Positions 32,596 to 40,406 of a DNA stretch of 42,771 nt are shown piece by piece. Made by a program: the position numbers and the translations under genes. The notes beneath the pieces are model-generated. The model did no database searches and had not been told where the DNA came from. It saw nothing but the letters and a program-made list of their open reading frames with translations. Source of the DNA: Pseudomonadota bacterium (GTDB taxonomy: Bacteria > Pseudomonadota > Alphaproteobacteria > Caulobacterales > Caulobacteraceae); NCBI GenBank assembly GCA_023424215.1, contig JAFAEC010000110.1:1-42771 (forward strand), read 5' to 3'. The first letter of the stretch is position 1. Every line of letters starts with the position of its first letter.

Positions 32596-33405
32596 ATGGA
32601 GTTGACGGCGAGGGTCAGAACGGCGCGGACGCCGCTTCCGACCGCGATGGCGATCGCCCTCGCGGCTGTCGGCCTGTCGCTGGCCGTTGCGCCCCCCGCC
32701 TCGGCCCAGGAACGCGCCAACGCCCAGGCTGAACAGAGCCGGGCCCTGCGCAACCAGACGAGGTCGTCCGGGGCGCTGCCGGCGCCCGGACGCTATGTGT
32801 CCGACGCGGGCGTGGGCTTCACCCTCGACCGGGCGGGCAACCGGCCCCTGCTGCGCTTCGACGGCCGCACCGAGACGTGGATCCTGCGGCCGAGCCCGGC
32901 CCCGCGCGGCGACGTCATCTACCGCAATGACGCCGGCCAGCAGGTGCTGCGGGTCACGCCCAACGGCGGCGTCACCGTCTACTCCCCGCGCGCGCCGGGC
33001 GGCGCCCCGGCGGCCTTCGCCGGCCCGGGCCAGAGCCTGTCGACCCCGGTCCTCGGCCCCCTCCGCCTGTGGAGCCTGATGGCGCACCGCAGCGGCATGG
33101 TCAGCGAGGCCATCGGCCGCCTGATCCAGATCGATATCGAAACCGGCCGGGACGCGGAGTCCCTGACCGTCGAGGCCCTGATCCTGTCGACCGACGCGGT
33201 GGTGCGCATCGCGCGCTCGCCCAGCGCGCGGTCGTCGCTGAACCAGCTGCGCCGGATCGCCATCGTCGAGGGGCAGACGGCTTCGGTGAGCTACGCCCGC
33301 GGCGAACTGCGCATCGTGGTGGCGCCGTCCCAGGGCCCGGCGGGCCGGCCGTCGTCGGCGCGGGTGATCCGGGCCTTCCTGCCGCAGGCGAGCGCTAGCC
33401 GCTGA
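32596..33405 (+). CDS. exported DUF4908-like protein
   Basis: 269-aa protein with a signal peptide (hydrophobic stretch about 16-35, then ASAQE). The mature part has an early basic stretch (QSRALRNQTRSS), a small beta-rich section (GRYVSDAGVGFTLDRAGNRP) repeated in style around DVIYRNDAGQQVLRVTPNGG, and a C-terminal part with DAESLTVEALILSTDAVVRI and RRIAIVEGQTASVSYARGEL. I match it to the Caulobacterales family DUF4908 from recollection, so the name is provisional. It is 49 nt downstream of phbB, and its 3-prime end overlaps the converging gloB by 11 nt. Confidence 0.7.
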   Translation: MELTARVRTARTPLPTAMAIALAAVGLSLAVAPPASAQERANAQAEQSRALRNQTRSSGALPAPGRYVSDAGVGFTLDRAGNRPLLRFDGRTETWILRPSPAPRGDVIYRNDAGQQVLRVTPNGGVTVYSPRAPGGAPAAFAGPGQSLSTPVLGPLRLWSLMAHRSGMVSEAIGRLIQIDIETGRDAESLTVEALILSTDAVVRIARSPSARSSLNQLRRIAIVEGQTASVSYARGELRIVVAPSQGPAGRPSSARVIRAFLPQASASR

Positions 33406-34123
33406 ACCTGTCCTTGGCGGCGCGCAACGCCGCGAACGCGCCGGCGTCCGCCGCGCGCAGGAAGGGATTGAAGGCCTTCTCGGCCGCGATCGTGGTCGGC
33501 ACGGTCGGCTCTCCCCGCTCGCGCATGGCGAGGATGCCGGCGGCGCGCGCCTCCATCTCGGGGCGGTCGTCGACGCTCATCGCGAAGCGGGCGTTGGACG
33601 CCGTGTATTCGTGGGCGCACCAGATCACGGTCTCGTCCGGCCACGCGGCCAGGGTCCGGAGACTGGTCCACATCTGCTCCGGCGAGCCTTCGAACAGTCG
33701 GCCGCAGCCCATGACGAACAGCACGTCGCCGACGAAGGCCTGGGCGTCGTCCGGCGAGCGGTAGACGACGTGGCCGAGGGTGTGGCCCGGCGCTTCGGTC
33801 ACCTCCAGCACCGTGTCGCCCAGACTGACCCGGTCGCCGCCACGCACCACGCGGTCGAGCGGCGCGGCGCGGCGCACTTCCTCCGGGCCCACGATCTCGC
33901 AGCCGGTCGCCGCCTTGAGCGCGGCGTTGCCCTGGGCGTGGTCGGGGTGCCAGTGGGTGTTGAGGATCAGGTCCAGCCGGCCCCAGCCGGAGGCCTCGAG
34001 GTCGGTGAGGATCGCGTCGGCGTCCGGGGTGTCGATCACGGCGACCGCGCCGGTGGCGGCGTCCTGCACAAGGAAGCCGTAGTTGTCGGACAGGCAGGGA
34101 AACAGGCGGACGTCCAGCGACAT
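33395..34123 (-). CDS. gloB: hydroxyacylglutathione hydrolase (glyoxalase II)
   Basis: 242-aa metallo-beta-lactamase-fold hydrolase that splits S-lactoylglutathione to lactate and glutathione, the second step of methylglyoxal detoxification. The metal motif THWHPDHAQGN places His57, His59, Asp61 and His62; GHTLGHVVY supplies the third metal histidine and FVGDVLFVMGCGRLFEG the bridging aspartate. The glutathione-binding Lys/Arg-rich C-terminus ends AAKDRFSG. The normal family length is 250-260. It diverges from the methyltransferase run by 45 bp, a neighbourhood seen in many alphaproteobacteria. Confidence 0.94.
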   Translation of the reverse strand: MSLDVRLFPCLSDNYGFLVQDAATGAVAVIDTPDADAILTDLEASGWGRLDLILNTHWHPDHAQGNAALKAATGCEIVGPEEVRRAAPLDRVVRGGDRVSLGDTVLEVTEAPGHTLGHVVYRSPDDAQAFVGDVLFVMGCGRLFEGSPEQMWTSLRTLAAWPDETVIWCAHEYTASNARFAMSVDDRPEMEARAAGILAMRERGEPTVPTTIAAEKAFNPFLRAADAGAFAALRAAKDRFSG

Positions 34124-34168
34124 GCCGCCATTGTGGCAGCCGCCCCGGCGCGGGTCTATGCTGGGGCC

Positions 34169-34927
34169 ATGCGGCGCAGCATCGAGGAGCTCCGGATCTT
34201 CTACGGCGAGCCGGCCGGCGCGCTGGCCCGGCGGCTGCTGGCGCGACGGCTCGAGGACGCCTGGGGCGAGGCGGCCAGCTGCGACGTCCTGGGCCTCGGC
34301 TACGCCACGCCATGGCTGGACGCCTTCGTCGGGGCGCGCCGGGTGGTGGCGGCCATGCCCGGCGGCCAGGGGGTGGAGCCGTGGCCGTCGGTGGGCAAGA
34401 ACCGGACCCTGCTCGTCGACGACCGCCGCCTGCCCTTCCCCGCCGGGGCTTTCGACCGGGTGTTGCTGGTGCATGCGCTGGAGGAGGCCGACGACGCGCG
34501 GGCGCTGATGCTCGAGGCGGTGCGGGCCATGGCGCCGGCCGGGCGCATCATCCTGATCGCCGCCGCGCGGGGCGGTTTGTGGGCGCGCGCGGAGTCGACG
34601 CCGTTCGGCCACGGCCGGCCCTTCACCCGCCGGCAGCTGGAGCGGCTGGTCCGGGACGTCGGACTGGAGCCGACCGCCTGGTCGCAGACCCTCTACGTGC
34701 CGCCCTGGCCGCCGCTGCTGCCCCTCGCCGAGGGACTGGAGCAGGTCGGCAAGCGGGTCCTGCCGGGCGCTGCCGGCGTCATCCTGCTGGAGGCCACGCG
34801 CCAGGCCTACGCCCGCATCCGCCCCGGCGGCGCGACCGCTCCCGTCGCTGCGCTCAGTCCCGCCCTCAACCCACAAGCCGCCGGACGCAGCCATCGCGAT
34901 CTGGCGGGAAACTCCGAGGCGCCCTAA
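34169..34927 (+). CDS. SAM-dependent methyltransferase family protein
   Basis: 252-aa protein with a shallow methyltransferase pattern: SCDVLGLGYATPWLDAFVGA stands where motif I (E/DxGxG) should be and is degenerate. LPFPAGAFDRVLLVHALEEA resembles the motif IV region of class I enzymes, and MAPAGRIILIAAARGGLW the motif VI strand. The C-terminal part is proline-rich. The annotation as a methyltransferase rests on the middle blocks. It is divergent from gloB, and the pairing with gloB is common in alphaproteobacteria as I recall. The start is ATG 34169 (MRRSIEEL); another ATG at 34158 is out of frame. Confidence 0.75.
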   Translation: MRRSIEELRIFYGEPAGALARRLLARRLEDAWGEAASCDVLGLGYATPWLDAFVGARRVVAAMPGGQGVEPWPSVGKNRTLLVDDRRLPFPAGAFDRVLLVHALEEADDARALMLEAVRAMAPAGRIILIAAARGGLWARAESTPFGHGRPFTRRQLERLVRDVGLEPTAWSQTLYVPPWPPLLPLAEGLEQVGKRVLPGAAGVILLEATRQAYARIRPGGATAPVAALSPALNPQAAGRSHRDLAGNSEAP

Positions 34928-34937
34928 AGGGCGGCGC

Positions 34938-35441
34938 ATGCAGCGACTGATCCTGATGCGCCATGCCGAGGCTGAACGATCGGGCGGCTCCGGCGGCGAC
35001 CGCGATCGGCCGCTGTCCGCCCGCGGCCGCGCCGACGCGTCCCTGATGGGGCAGGCGCTGGCGGCGCGCGGCCTGCGCCCCGATCTGGCCCTGGTGTCGC
35101 CAGCCGCGCGCACGCGCCAGACCTGGAGCCTCGTCCACGACGCCATGGGCGACGTGCAGGTGCGCGACGACGAGGCGCTCTACAACGGCTCGGCGGACAT
35201 CCTGCGCCGGTTCGTCGAGGCGGCGGAGGACGAGGCCGGCTGCCTGCTGGTCGTGGCCCACAACCCGGGCGTCCACCTGCTGGCTCTCGAGTACATGAGC
35301 GAGGGCGCCGCCTCCCCGGCGCTGATGGACCGGATGAGCGGCGGCTTCCCGCCCGGGGCGGCGGCGGTCTTCACCGTCGACGTCGCCGGCCGCTGCCTGT
35401 TCGACGGCTTCCTGCAGCCCCGGGAGCTGGACGGCCGGTGA
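34938..35441 (+). CDS. histidine phosphatase family protein (SixA-like)
   Basis: 167-aa phosphatase of the RHG (phosphoglycerate mutase-like) superfamily. The catalytic motif LMRHAEAE puts the phosphorylated histidine at His9 after Arg8, and VVAHNPG gives the second active-site histidine, His108. The size and the LSARGRADA block match SixA, which dephosphorylates phosphohistidine in phosphorelay proteins. A hybrid kinase gene lies about 1.4 kb downstream, but no direct link is shown. The stop overlaps the GTG start of the DUF952 gene (GTGA). Confidence 0.9.
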   Translation: MQRLILMRHAEAERSGGSGGDRDRPLSARGRADASLMGQALAARGLRPDLALVSPAARTRQTWSLVHDAMGDVQVRDDEALYNGSADILRRFVEAAEDEAGCLLVVAHNPGVHLLALEYMSEGAASPALMDRMSGGFPPGAAAVFTVDVAGRCLFDGFLQPRELDGR

Positions 35442-35788
35442 GCGAACTCGCCTACAAGCTGGTCGATGCGGACGAGTGGCGCGCCGCCGGCGACGCCTAC
35501 GAGGGCTCCGCCGTGGACCGGGCGGACGGCTACATCCACATGTCGACGGCCGGTCAACTGGCCGAGACCGCGGCGCGGCACTATCGCGGCCGCGAGGCCC
35601 TGCTTCTTCTCGCCGTGGAGACGGATCGCCTGGGGGACGCCCTGGTGTGGGAGCCATCGCGCGGCGGGGCCCTGTTCCCCCACATCCATGGCCCGCTGCC
35701 GCGAAGCGCCGTCGTGTCCGAGCGCGGGCTCGCGGTGGACGCCGACGGCGTCATGCGGTTCGACGACGGGAGCGTGGGATGGGGCTGA
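35438..35788 (+). CDS. DUF952 domain-containing protein
   Basis: 116-aa protein of the DUF952 family. It starts at GTG 35438, overlapping the phosphatase stop. Family-typical segments are YKLVDADEWRAAGDAYEGSA, DGYIHMSTAGQLAETAARHY and ALVWEPSRGGALFPHIHGPL. The HMS and FPHIHGPL histidines are conserved and may line an active site. The molecular role is not established. The next gene (pyrD) starts inside its last codons, so the four genes here are probably co-transcribed and co-translated. Confidence 0.9.
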   Translation: MSELAYKLVDADEWRAAGDAYEGSAVDRADGYIHMSTAGQLAETAARHYRGREALLLLAVETDRLGDALVWEPSRGGALFPHIHGPLPRSAVVSERGLAVDADGVMRFDDGSVGWG

Positions 35789-36816
35789 CCGACCTCGGAG
35801 CCGCCCTTCTCCGCCGGCTCGATCCGGAGACGGCCCACGGGCTGGCGATCCGGGCCCTGCAACTGGCGCCCCTGCCGCCGGCGAGGGGCGACGATCCGGT
35901 GCTGCGCACCCGCATCGGCCTGCTGGAGCTGCCCAACCCGATCGGTCTCGCGGCCGGCCTCGACAAGAACGGGGAAGCCCTGCACGGGCTGGCGCGGCTG
36001 GGGTTCGGCCTCGTCGAGTGCGGCTCGGTGACGCCGCGTCCGCAGCCGGGAAACCCCCGGCCGCGCCTGTTCCGGCTGACCGAGGACCGCGCGATCATCA
36101 ATCGCATGGGCTTCAACAACGCCGGCCTCGACGCCTTCGCCGCACGGCTGGAACGGCGCCCCAGAAGCGTAGTCGTCGGCGCCAATCTGGGGGCCAACAA
36201 GGATACCGAGGACAAGGCCGCGGACTATGTGCTCGGCCTGACGCGCCTGAAGGGGCTGGCGGATTACGTCACGGTCAACGTGTCGTCGCCGAACACCCCG
36301 GGCCTGCGGGCGCTGCAGGGCCGAGCCGCCCTCGACGACCTTCTCGGCCGGCTGAGCGGGGCGCGGGGCGACGATCCGACGCCGGTGTTCCTGAAGATCG
36401 CGCCGGACCTGGAAGCGGGCGAGATCGCCATGATCGTGGAGGCCGGACTGGACCACCGGCTTGACGCCCTGATCGTCTCCAACACCACCCTCGACCGGCC
36501 GGCGGGGCTGCGCTCGCCACACCGGAACGAGGCGGGCGGCCTGTCGGGAGCGCCGCTCAGGGACCGCGCCCGCGCCGCCCTGCGCGCCGCCGCCGAAGCC
36601 TCGGCCGGACGGCTGCCGCTGATCGCCGTCGGCGGAATCGATTCCGGCGAGGAAGCCTATGCCCGCATCCGCGCCGGCGCCTGCGCCGTGCAGCTCTATT
36701 CGGCGCTCGTGTACGAGGGGCCCGGCCTGGTCGGCCGCATCAAGCGGGACCTTGCGGACCGGCTCCGTGCGGACGGTTTCGCCTCGGCCGCGGACGCCGT
36801 CGGAACGGCCCGTTGA
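35779..36816 (+). CDS. pyrD: dihydroorotate dehydrogenase (quinone), class 2
   Basis: 345-aa membrane-associated flavoenzyme oxidising dihydroorotate to orotate in pyrimidine synthesis, with ubiquinone as acceptor. The N-terminal amphipathic helix (LGAALLRRLDPETAHGLAIR) is the membrane anchor of class 2 enzymes. LAAGLDKNGEA and GFVECGSVTPRPQPGNPRPR-like segments line the flavin site, and NVSSPNTPGLR places the catalytic Ser170, which marks class 2 (class 1 has Cys). VGGIDSGEEAYARIRAGA is the phosphate-binding end. Its start overlaps the DUF952 gene. Confidence 0.95.
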   Translation: MGLTDLGAALLRRLDPETAHGLAIRALQLAPLPPARGDDPVLRTRIGLLELPNPIGLAAGLDKNGEALHGLARLGFGLVECGSVTPRPQPGNPRPRLFRLTEDRAIINRMGFNNAGLDAFAARLERRPRSVVVGANLGANKDTEDKAADYVLGLTRLKGLADYVTVNVSSPNTPGLRALQGRAALDDLLGRLSGARGDDPTPVFLKIAPDLEAGEIAMIVEAGLDHRLDALIVSNTTLDRPAGLRSPHRNEAGGLSGAPLRDRARAALRAAAEASAGRLPLIAVGGIDSGEEAYARIRAGACAVQLYSALVYEGPGLVGRIKRDLADRLRADGFASAADAVGTAR

Positions 36817-36878
36817 CGGAGCGTTAGGGCAAGCCGCCGATAGTCCCGGCCGGGCCCATGGCCATTTCGGGGAGCCGC

Positions 36879-38810
36879 ATGGCGATCGCTTCGGCCGCAA
36901 CCACTGACGTCACGTCGGACGCCTGGATCGGAGCCATCCGCCAGCGCCGCAAGGCGCTGCTGCAGCGGCTCGGCATGGCGGCGGCGAGCGCCCTGGTGTT
37001 CAGCCCGGTGATCGGCTGGGATCTCAGCATCGCCTGGGTCATCGGCTACTTCCTGGTGCAGACCCTGGACCTGTGGGTGTTCGCGCCGATCAACGGCCGC
37101 CGGGCAGACCGGCTGCACGGCCTGCGCGCCGTGGCCGGCGACGTCATGCTGTTCGCCAACGCCAGCTATTTCGGCAGCCTGTCGATCCCGCTGTGGCTGA
37201 TCGGCGGTCCGATGGCGGGCATCTGCGCCTCGCTGCTGCTCTCGGCCGGGGCGATCTACTCGATGATCAACGCGCCGCGTTCGACGCGGGTGCTGGTGCT
37301 CACCGCGGCGCCGCAGTTCCTGTACCTCGCCTCGGTCCCGGTGTTCATGGCGATGTTCGGCGCCAGCACGGCCTTCGTCACCGCCGCCGCCGTCGCGGTC
37401 GGCGTCTTCATCACCTACTGCCTGTCGACCTGGCAGCGGATGAACGAGGCGCGGGTCGCCGAGACCGCGGCGCGGCTCGAGGCCGAACGCAAGCGGCTGG
37501 ACGCCGAGCGCATCATGGCCAGCCGGAGCGCCTTCCTCGCCGCCGTCGGCCACGACCTGCGCACCCCGATCAGCGCCATCCTGACCGGCTCGGCGGAGCT
37601 GGAGCGGGGCGCCGTGGAGAGCGCCGCGCGCGCCCAAGCGCGCCTGATCAGCGACGCCGGCTTCATGATGCAGGCCCTGCTGGACGACCTGCTGGATCAC
37701 GCCAAGCTGGAAGCCGGACACATGACGGTGGACAGCGTCGATTTCGACCTGCGCGATCTGCTGAACCAGACGCTGCGGCTGTGGCGCGGCCCGGCCCGGG
37801 CCAAGGGCCTTAAGCTGCGGGTCGAGGGCGCCGCCTCGGTGCCGACGGCGGTGCGCGGCGATCCGATGCGTCTGCGGCAGGTGCTCAACAACCTGATCTC
37901 GAACGCGATGAAGTTCACCGCGGAGGGCTCCATCACCCTTCGCCTGCAGTCCTGGGCCGAAGAGCCCGGCGGCCATGCGATGCTCATCGAGGTGGCCGAC
38001 ACCGGGCCCGGGATGAGTTCCGATCAGCTGGCCCGCCTGTTCACGCCGTTCGACCAGACAGCCGACGGCGTCAGCGCCCGACATGGCGGCACGGGGCTGG
38101 GCCTCGCCATCAGCCGTCAGTTCGCCGAGCTGATGGGCGGGCGGCTGACCGCGCGCAGCCGTCCCGGCGAGGGGGCCCGATTCACCCTGGCGCTCCGGCT
38201 GGAGCGCGCGCAGACGGCCGCGACGCCCGTCCCTGCGCTGGACCAGCAAAGCCGCGACGCCGTGGCGCGCGCGCTCGCGCCGCCCGCCCCTCCCGAGGTT
38301 CCGGCCGCCCGGCCCGTCCCCGCCTTCGAGGCGGCCCCTCGCCCGGCCAACAGCGCCCCCCAGACCGGGCCGGAGACCGGGCCCGAGGCGGAAGAGGACG
38401 AACGGCCGATGCGGGTGCTCGTCGTCGACGATCACGACATCAACCGCCGCGCCATCCAGCTGATCCTGCAGCCGCTCGGCTGCGACATCGCTACCGCGGC
38501 CGACGGCATGTCGGCGCTGAAGATCTGCGACGCCGAGACCTTCGACCTGATCTTCATGGACGTGCGCATGCCGGAGCTGGACGGCCGCGAGACCACCCGG
38601 CGCATCCGCGCGGGCGGCGGTCCGAACGCCGGGACGCCGGTGATTGCGGTGACCGCCGACACCTCGCCGGAGGACATCGCCGCCTGCACCGCCGCCGGCA
38701 TGACCTACTTCGTGCCGAAGCCCATCACGCCGCAGATGCTCCTCGGAGCCATCAACCACGTCATGACCCAGGCTCAGGACGAGGCGGCGATCGAGACGGC
38801 GGCCGCCTGA
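36879..38810 (+). CDS. hybrid sensor histidine kinase with receiver domain
   Basis: About 643 aa. The N-terminal part has five or six hydrophobic segments (about residues 30-185), a membrane sensor without an obvious periplasmic domain. A coiled coil (ARVAETAARLEAERKRLDAE) leads to the H-box GHDLRTP with His225, then the N-box (LNNLISNAMKF), G1 (DTGPGMS) and G2 (GGTGLGLAIS). An Ala/Pro-rich linker joins a receiver with VLVVDDHDIN and the phosphoacceptor Asp561 (FMDVRMPE). The start at 36879 has GGGGAG 4 nt upstream; ATG 36858, 21 bases earlier, is the alternative. No partner regulator or HPt gene is adjacent. The 3-prime end overlaps the converging vsr by 37 bp. Confidence 0.92.
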   Translation: MAIASAATTDVTSDAWIGAIRQRRKALLQRLGMAAASALVFSPVIGWDLSIAWVIGYFLVQTLDLWVFAPINGRRADRLHGLRAVAGDVMLFANASYFGSLSIPLWLIGGPMAGICASLLLSAGAIYSMINAPRSTRVLVLTAAPQFLYLASVPVFMAMFGASTAFVTAAAVAVGVFITYCLSTWQRMNEARVAETAARLEAERKRLDAERIMASRSAFLAAVGHDLRTPISAILTGSAELERGAVESAARAQARLISDAGFMMQALLDDLLDHAKLEAGHMTVDSVDFDLRDLLNQTLRLWRGPARAKGLKLRVEGAASVPTAVRGDPMRLRQVLNNLISNAMKFTAEGSITLRLQSWAEEPGGHAMLIEVADTGPGMSSDQLARLFTPFDQTADGVSARHGGTGLGLAISRQFAELMGGRLTARSRPGEGARFTLALRLERAQTAATPVPALDQQSRDAVARALAPPAPPEVPAARPVPAFEAAPRPANSAPQTGPETGPEAEEDERPMRVLVVDDHDINRRAIQLILQPLGCDIATAADGMSALKICDAETFDLIFMDVRMPELDGRETTRRIRAGGGPNAGTPVIAVTADTSPEDIAACTAAGMTYFVPKPITPQMLLGAINHVMTQAQDEAAIETAAA

Positions 38811-39214
38811 CCCCGGACGGCCTCGGCCAGCCGGTCGGCGAAATCGGGCCGCCGCAGCCCGCATTCCCAGACGGTGACCACACGCCAGCCCATGCCGCGC
38901 AGCGCCGCCTCGGCGGCGGCGTCGCGGGTCCGGTTGCGGGCGATCTTGGCCGACCAGTAGCCGGCGTTGGCCTTCGGCGCGCGGGCGCCGCGCGGGCAGT
39001 CGTGCCCGTGCCAGAAGCAGCCGTGGACGAACACGACCGTGCGCCGGCCCTTCATCACCAGATCGGGACGCCCCGGCAGACCCGCGCCGCCGAGGCGATA
39101 GCCGACGCCGGCCAGGCGCAGGGCGCGACGGACGGCGAGTTCCGGCCCGGTGTCGCGCCCCTTCACCCGCCGCATGACAGCGCTGCGCTGCTCGGTGGTG
39201 AAGGGGTCGCTCAC
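38774..39214 (-). CDS. vsr: very short patch repair endonuclease Vsr
   Basis: 146-aa nickase acting at T:G mismatches left by deamination of 5-methylcytosine. Catalytic and metal residues match E. coli numbering: Asp51 (LPGRPDLV), His64 and His69 (FVHGCFWHGHDC), with zinc ligands Cys66, His71, Cys73 and Cys118 (WECGL). The start is GTG 39214 (read as MSDPFTTEQR); a longer frame upstream overlaps other genes. Vsr is usually next to a cytosine-5 DNA methyltransferase, but none is in this window. The last 37 bases overlap the converging kinase gene. Confidence 0.93.
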   Translation of the reverse strand: MSDPFTTEQRSAVMRRVKGRDTGPELAVRRALRLAGVGYRLGGAGLPGRPDLVMKGRRTVVFVHGCFWHGHDCPRGARAPKANAGYWSAKIARNRTRDAAAEAALRGMGWRVVTVWECGLRRPDFADRLAEAVRGQAAAVSIAASS

Positions 39215-39219
39215 GCCAT

Positions 39220-39705
39220 CTACAGCTGGGTCAGCAGGTGCTCGGCCGACGACACCTTGTACTCGCCCGGCTGCTCGATGTTCAGCTGCTCGACCACGCC
39301 GTCCTTGACCAGCATCGAGTAGCGCTGCGAACGCTCGCCCATGCCGTAACCCTTGGCGTCCATGGACAGGCCGAGCGCGCGGGTGAAGTCGCCGTTGCCG
39401 TCGCCCAGCATCAGGATGTCGTCCTTGCCCACGCCCTGGCTGTCGGCCCAGGCGCCCATGACGAAGGCGTCGTTGACGGAGACGCAGGCGATGGCGTCGA
39501 CGCCCTTCGCCTTCAGGGTTTCCTGCGCCTCCTTGAAGCCCGGCAGATGCTGCGCCGAGCAGGTGGGGGTGAAGGCGCCCGGCACGGCGAACAGGGCGAC
39601 GGTGCGGCCCTTGAAGACCTCGTCGGTCGAGATCGGCTTCGGGCCGTCGTCGGTGGCGCGGGTCAGGGTGGCCGAGGGCAGGCGGTCGCCGATCTGGACG
39701 GTCAT
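39220..39705 (-). CDS. peroxiredoxin (Prx5 type)
   Basis: 161-aa thiol peroxidase reducing hydrogen peroxide and organic peroxides. The peroxidatic Cys49 sits in PGAFTPTCS. ISTDEVFKGRTVALFAVPGA and VNDAFVMGAWAD are typical of the Prx5 group, which commonly uses glutaredoxin or glutathione as reductant. There is no fused glutaredoxin domain. It lies 5 nt downstream of the vsr start on the same strand (prx first, then vsr), and divergently from the YqgE gene with 127 bp between. Confidence 0.92.
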   Translation of the reverse strand: MTVQIGDRLPSATLTRATDDGPKPISTDEVFKGRTVALFAVPGAFTPTCSAQHLPGFKEAQETLKAKGVDAIACVSVNDAFVMGAWADSQGVGKDDILMLGDGNGDFTRALGLSMDAKGYGMGERSQRYSMLVKDGVVEQLNIEQPGEYKVSSAEHLLTQL

Positions 39706-39832
39706 GGGTCGCTCCGGTGGGTTCGAGACAAGAGAACGTGGCTCGCAAATAGGCGTTGCCGCCACGCTCGCCAACAGAGGTGTGAAACGCCGCGCCTTGC
39801 GCACGGCCGCCCGGCTCCCGATGATATCGGAC

Positions 39833-40402
39833 ATGGACGACTTCCAGAACCTGACCGGTCGGCTGCTGGTGGCGATGCCAGGCATCGGCGATCCGCGCTT
39901 CGAGCACGCGGTCATCCTGATCTGCGCGCACGCCCGGGATCATGCGATGGGTCTGAGGCTGGACCGCCCGGCCCCCGGGGTCGATCTGAAGGCCGTGCTC
40001 ACCAAGCTGGAGACCCCCGCGCCGGAGGCCGCGGCCGGCCGCCCGGTTCTGGTGGGCGGTCCGGTCGAGCGGGAACGGGGCTTCGTCCTGCATTCCGACG
40101 ACTGGATGGCGGAGGACGCCTCGCTGGCCTTCGGCGAGGGGCTGGCCATCACCGGCACGCGCGAGGCGCTGGCCGCCATGGTCGACCCGGCCATGGGCCC
40201 GCGCCGCTCCGTGCTGCTGCTGGGCTACGCGGGCTGGGGCGAGGGCCAGCTGGAGGACGAGCTGGGCGAGAACGTCTGGCTGACCGCCGAGGCCGACGCC
40301 GACCTGATCTTCGATCCGGACTACGACGCTAAATGGGCGCGGGCGCTGGCGACGCTGGGGGTCGATCCGGGCCTGCTGTCGGGACAGGCGGGCCGGGCGT
40401 GA
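39833..40402 (+). CDS. YqgE/AlgH family protein (UPF0301)
   Basis: 189-aa protein starting MDDFQNLTGRLLVAMPGIGD, the usual family N-terminus, with the signature HAVILICAHARDHAMGLRL and the later VLVGGPVERERGFVLHSDDW and LLLGYAGWGEGQLEDELGEN. Start ATG 39833 was chosen; an in-frame ATG at 39821 would add four residues. YqgE/AlgH proteins have been tied to transcription in Pseudomonas, but the molecular role is unsettled. The stop is 4 nt from the converging pdeA stop. Confidence 0.93.
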   Translation: MDDFQNLTGRLLVAMPGIGDPRFEHAVILICAHARDHAMGLRLDRPAPGVDLKAVLTKLETPAPEAAAGRPVLVGGPVERERGFVLHSDDWMAEDASLAFGEGLAITGTREALAAMVDPAMGPRRSVLLLGYAGWGEGQLEDELGENVWLTAEADADLIFDPDYDAKWARALATLGVDPGLLSGQAGRA

Positions 40403-40406
40403 GCGA

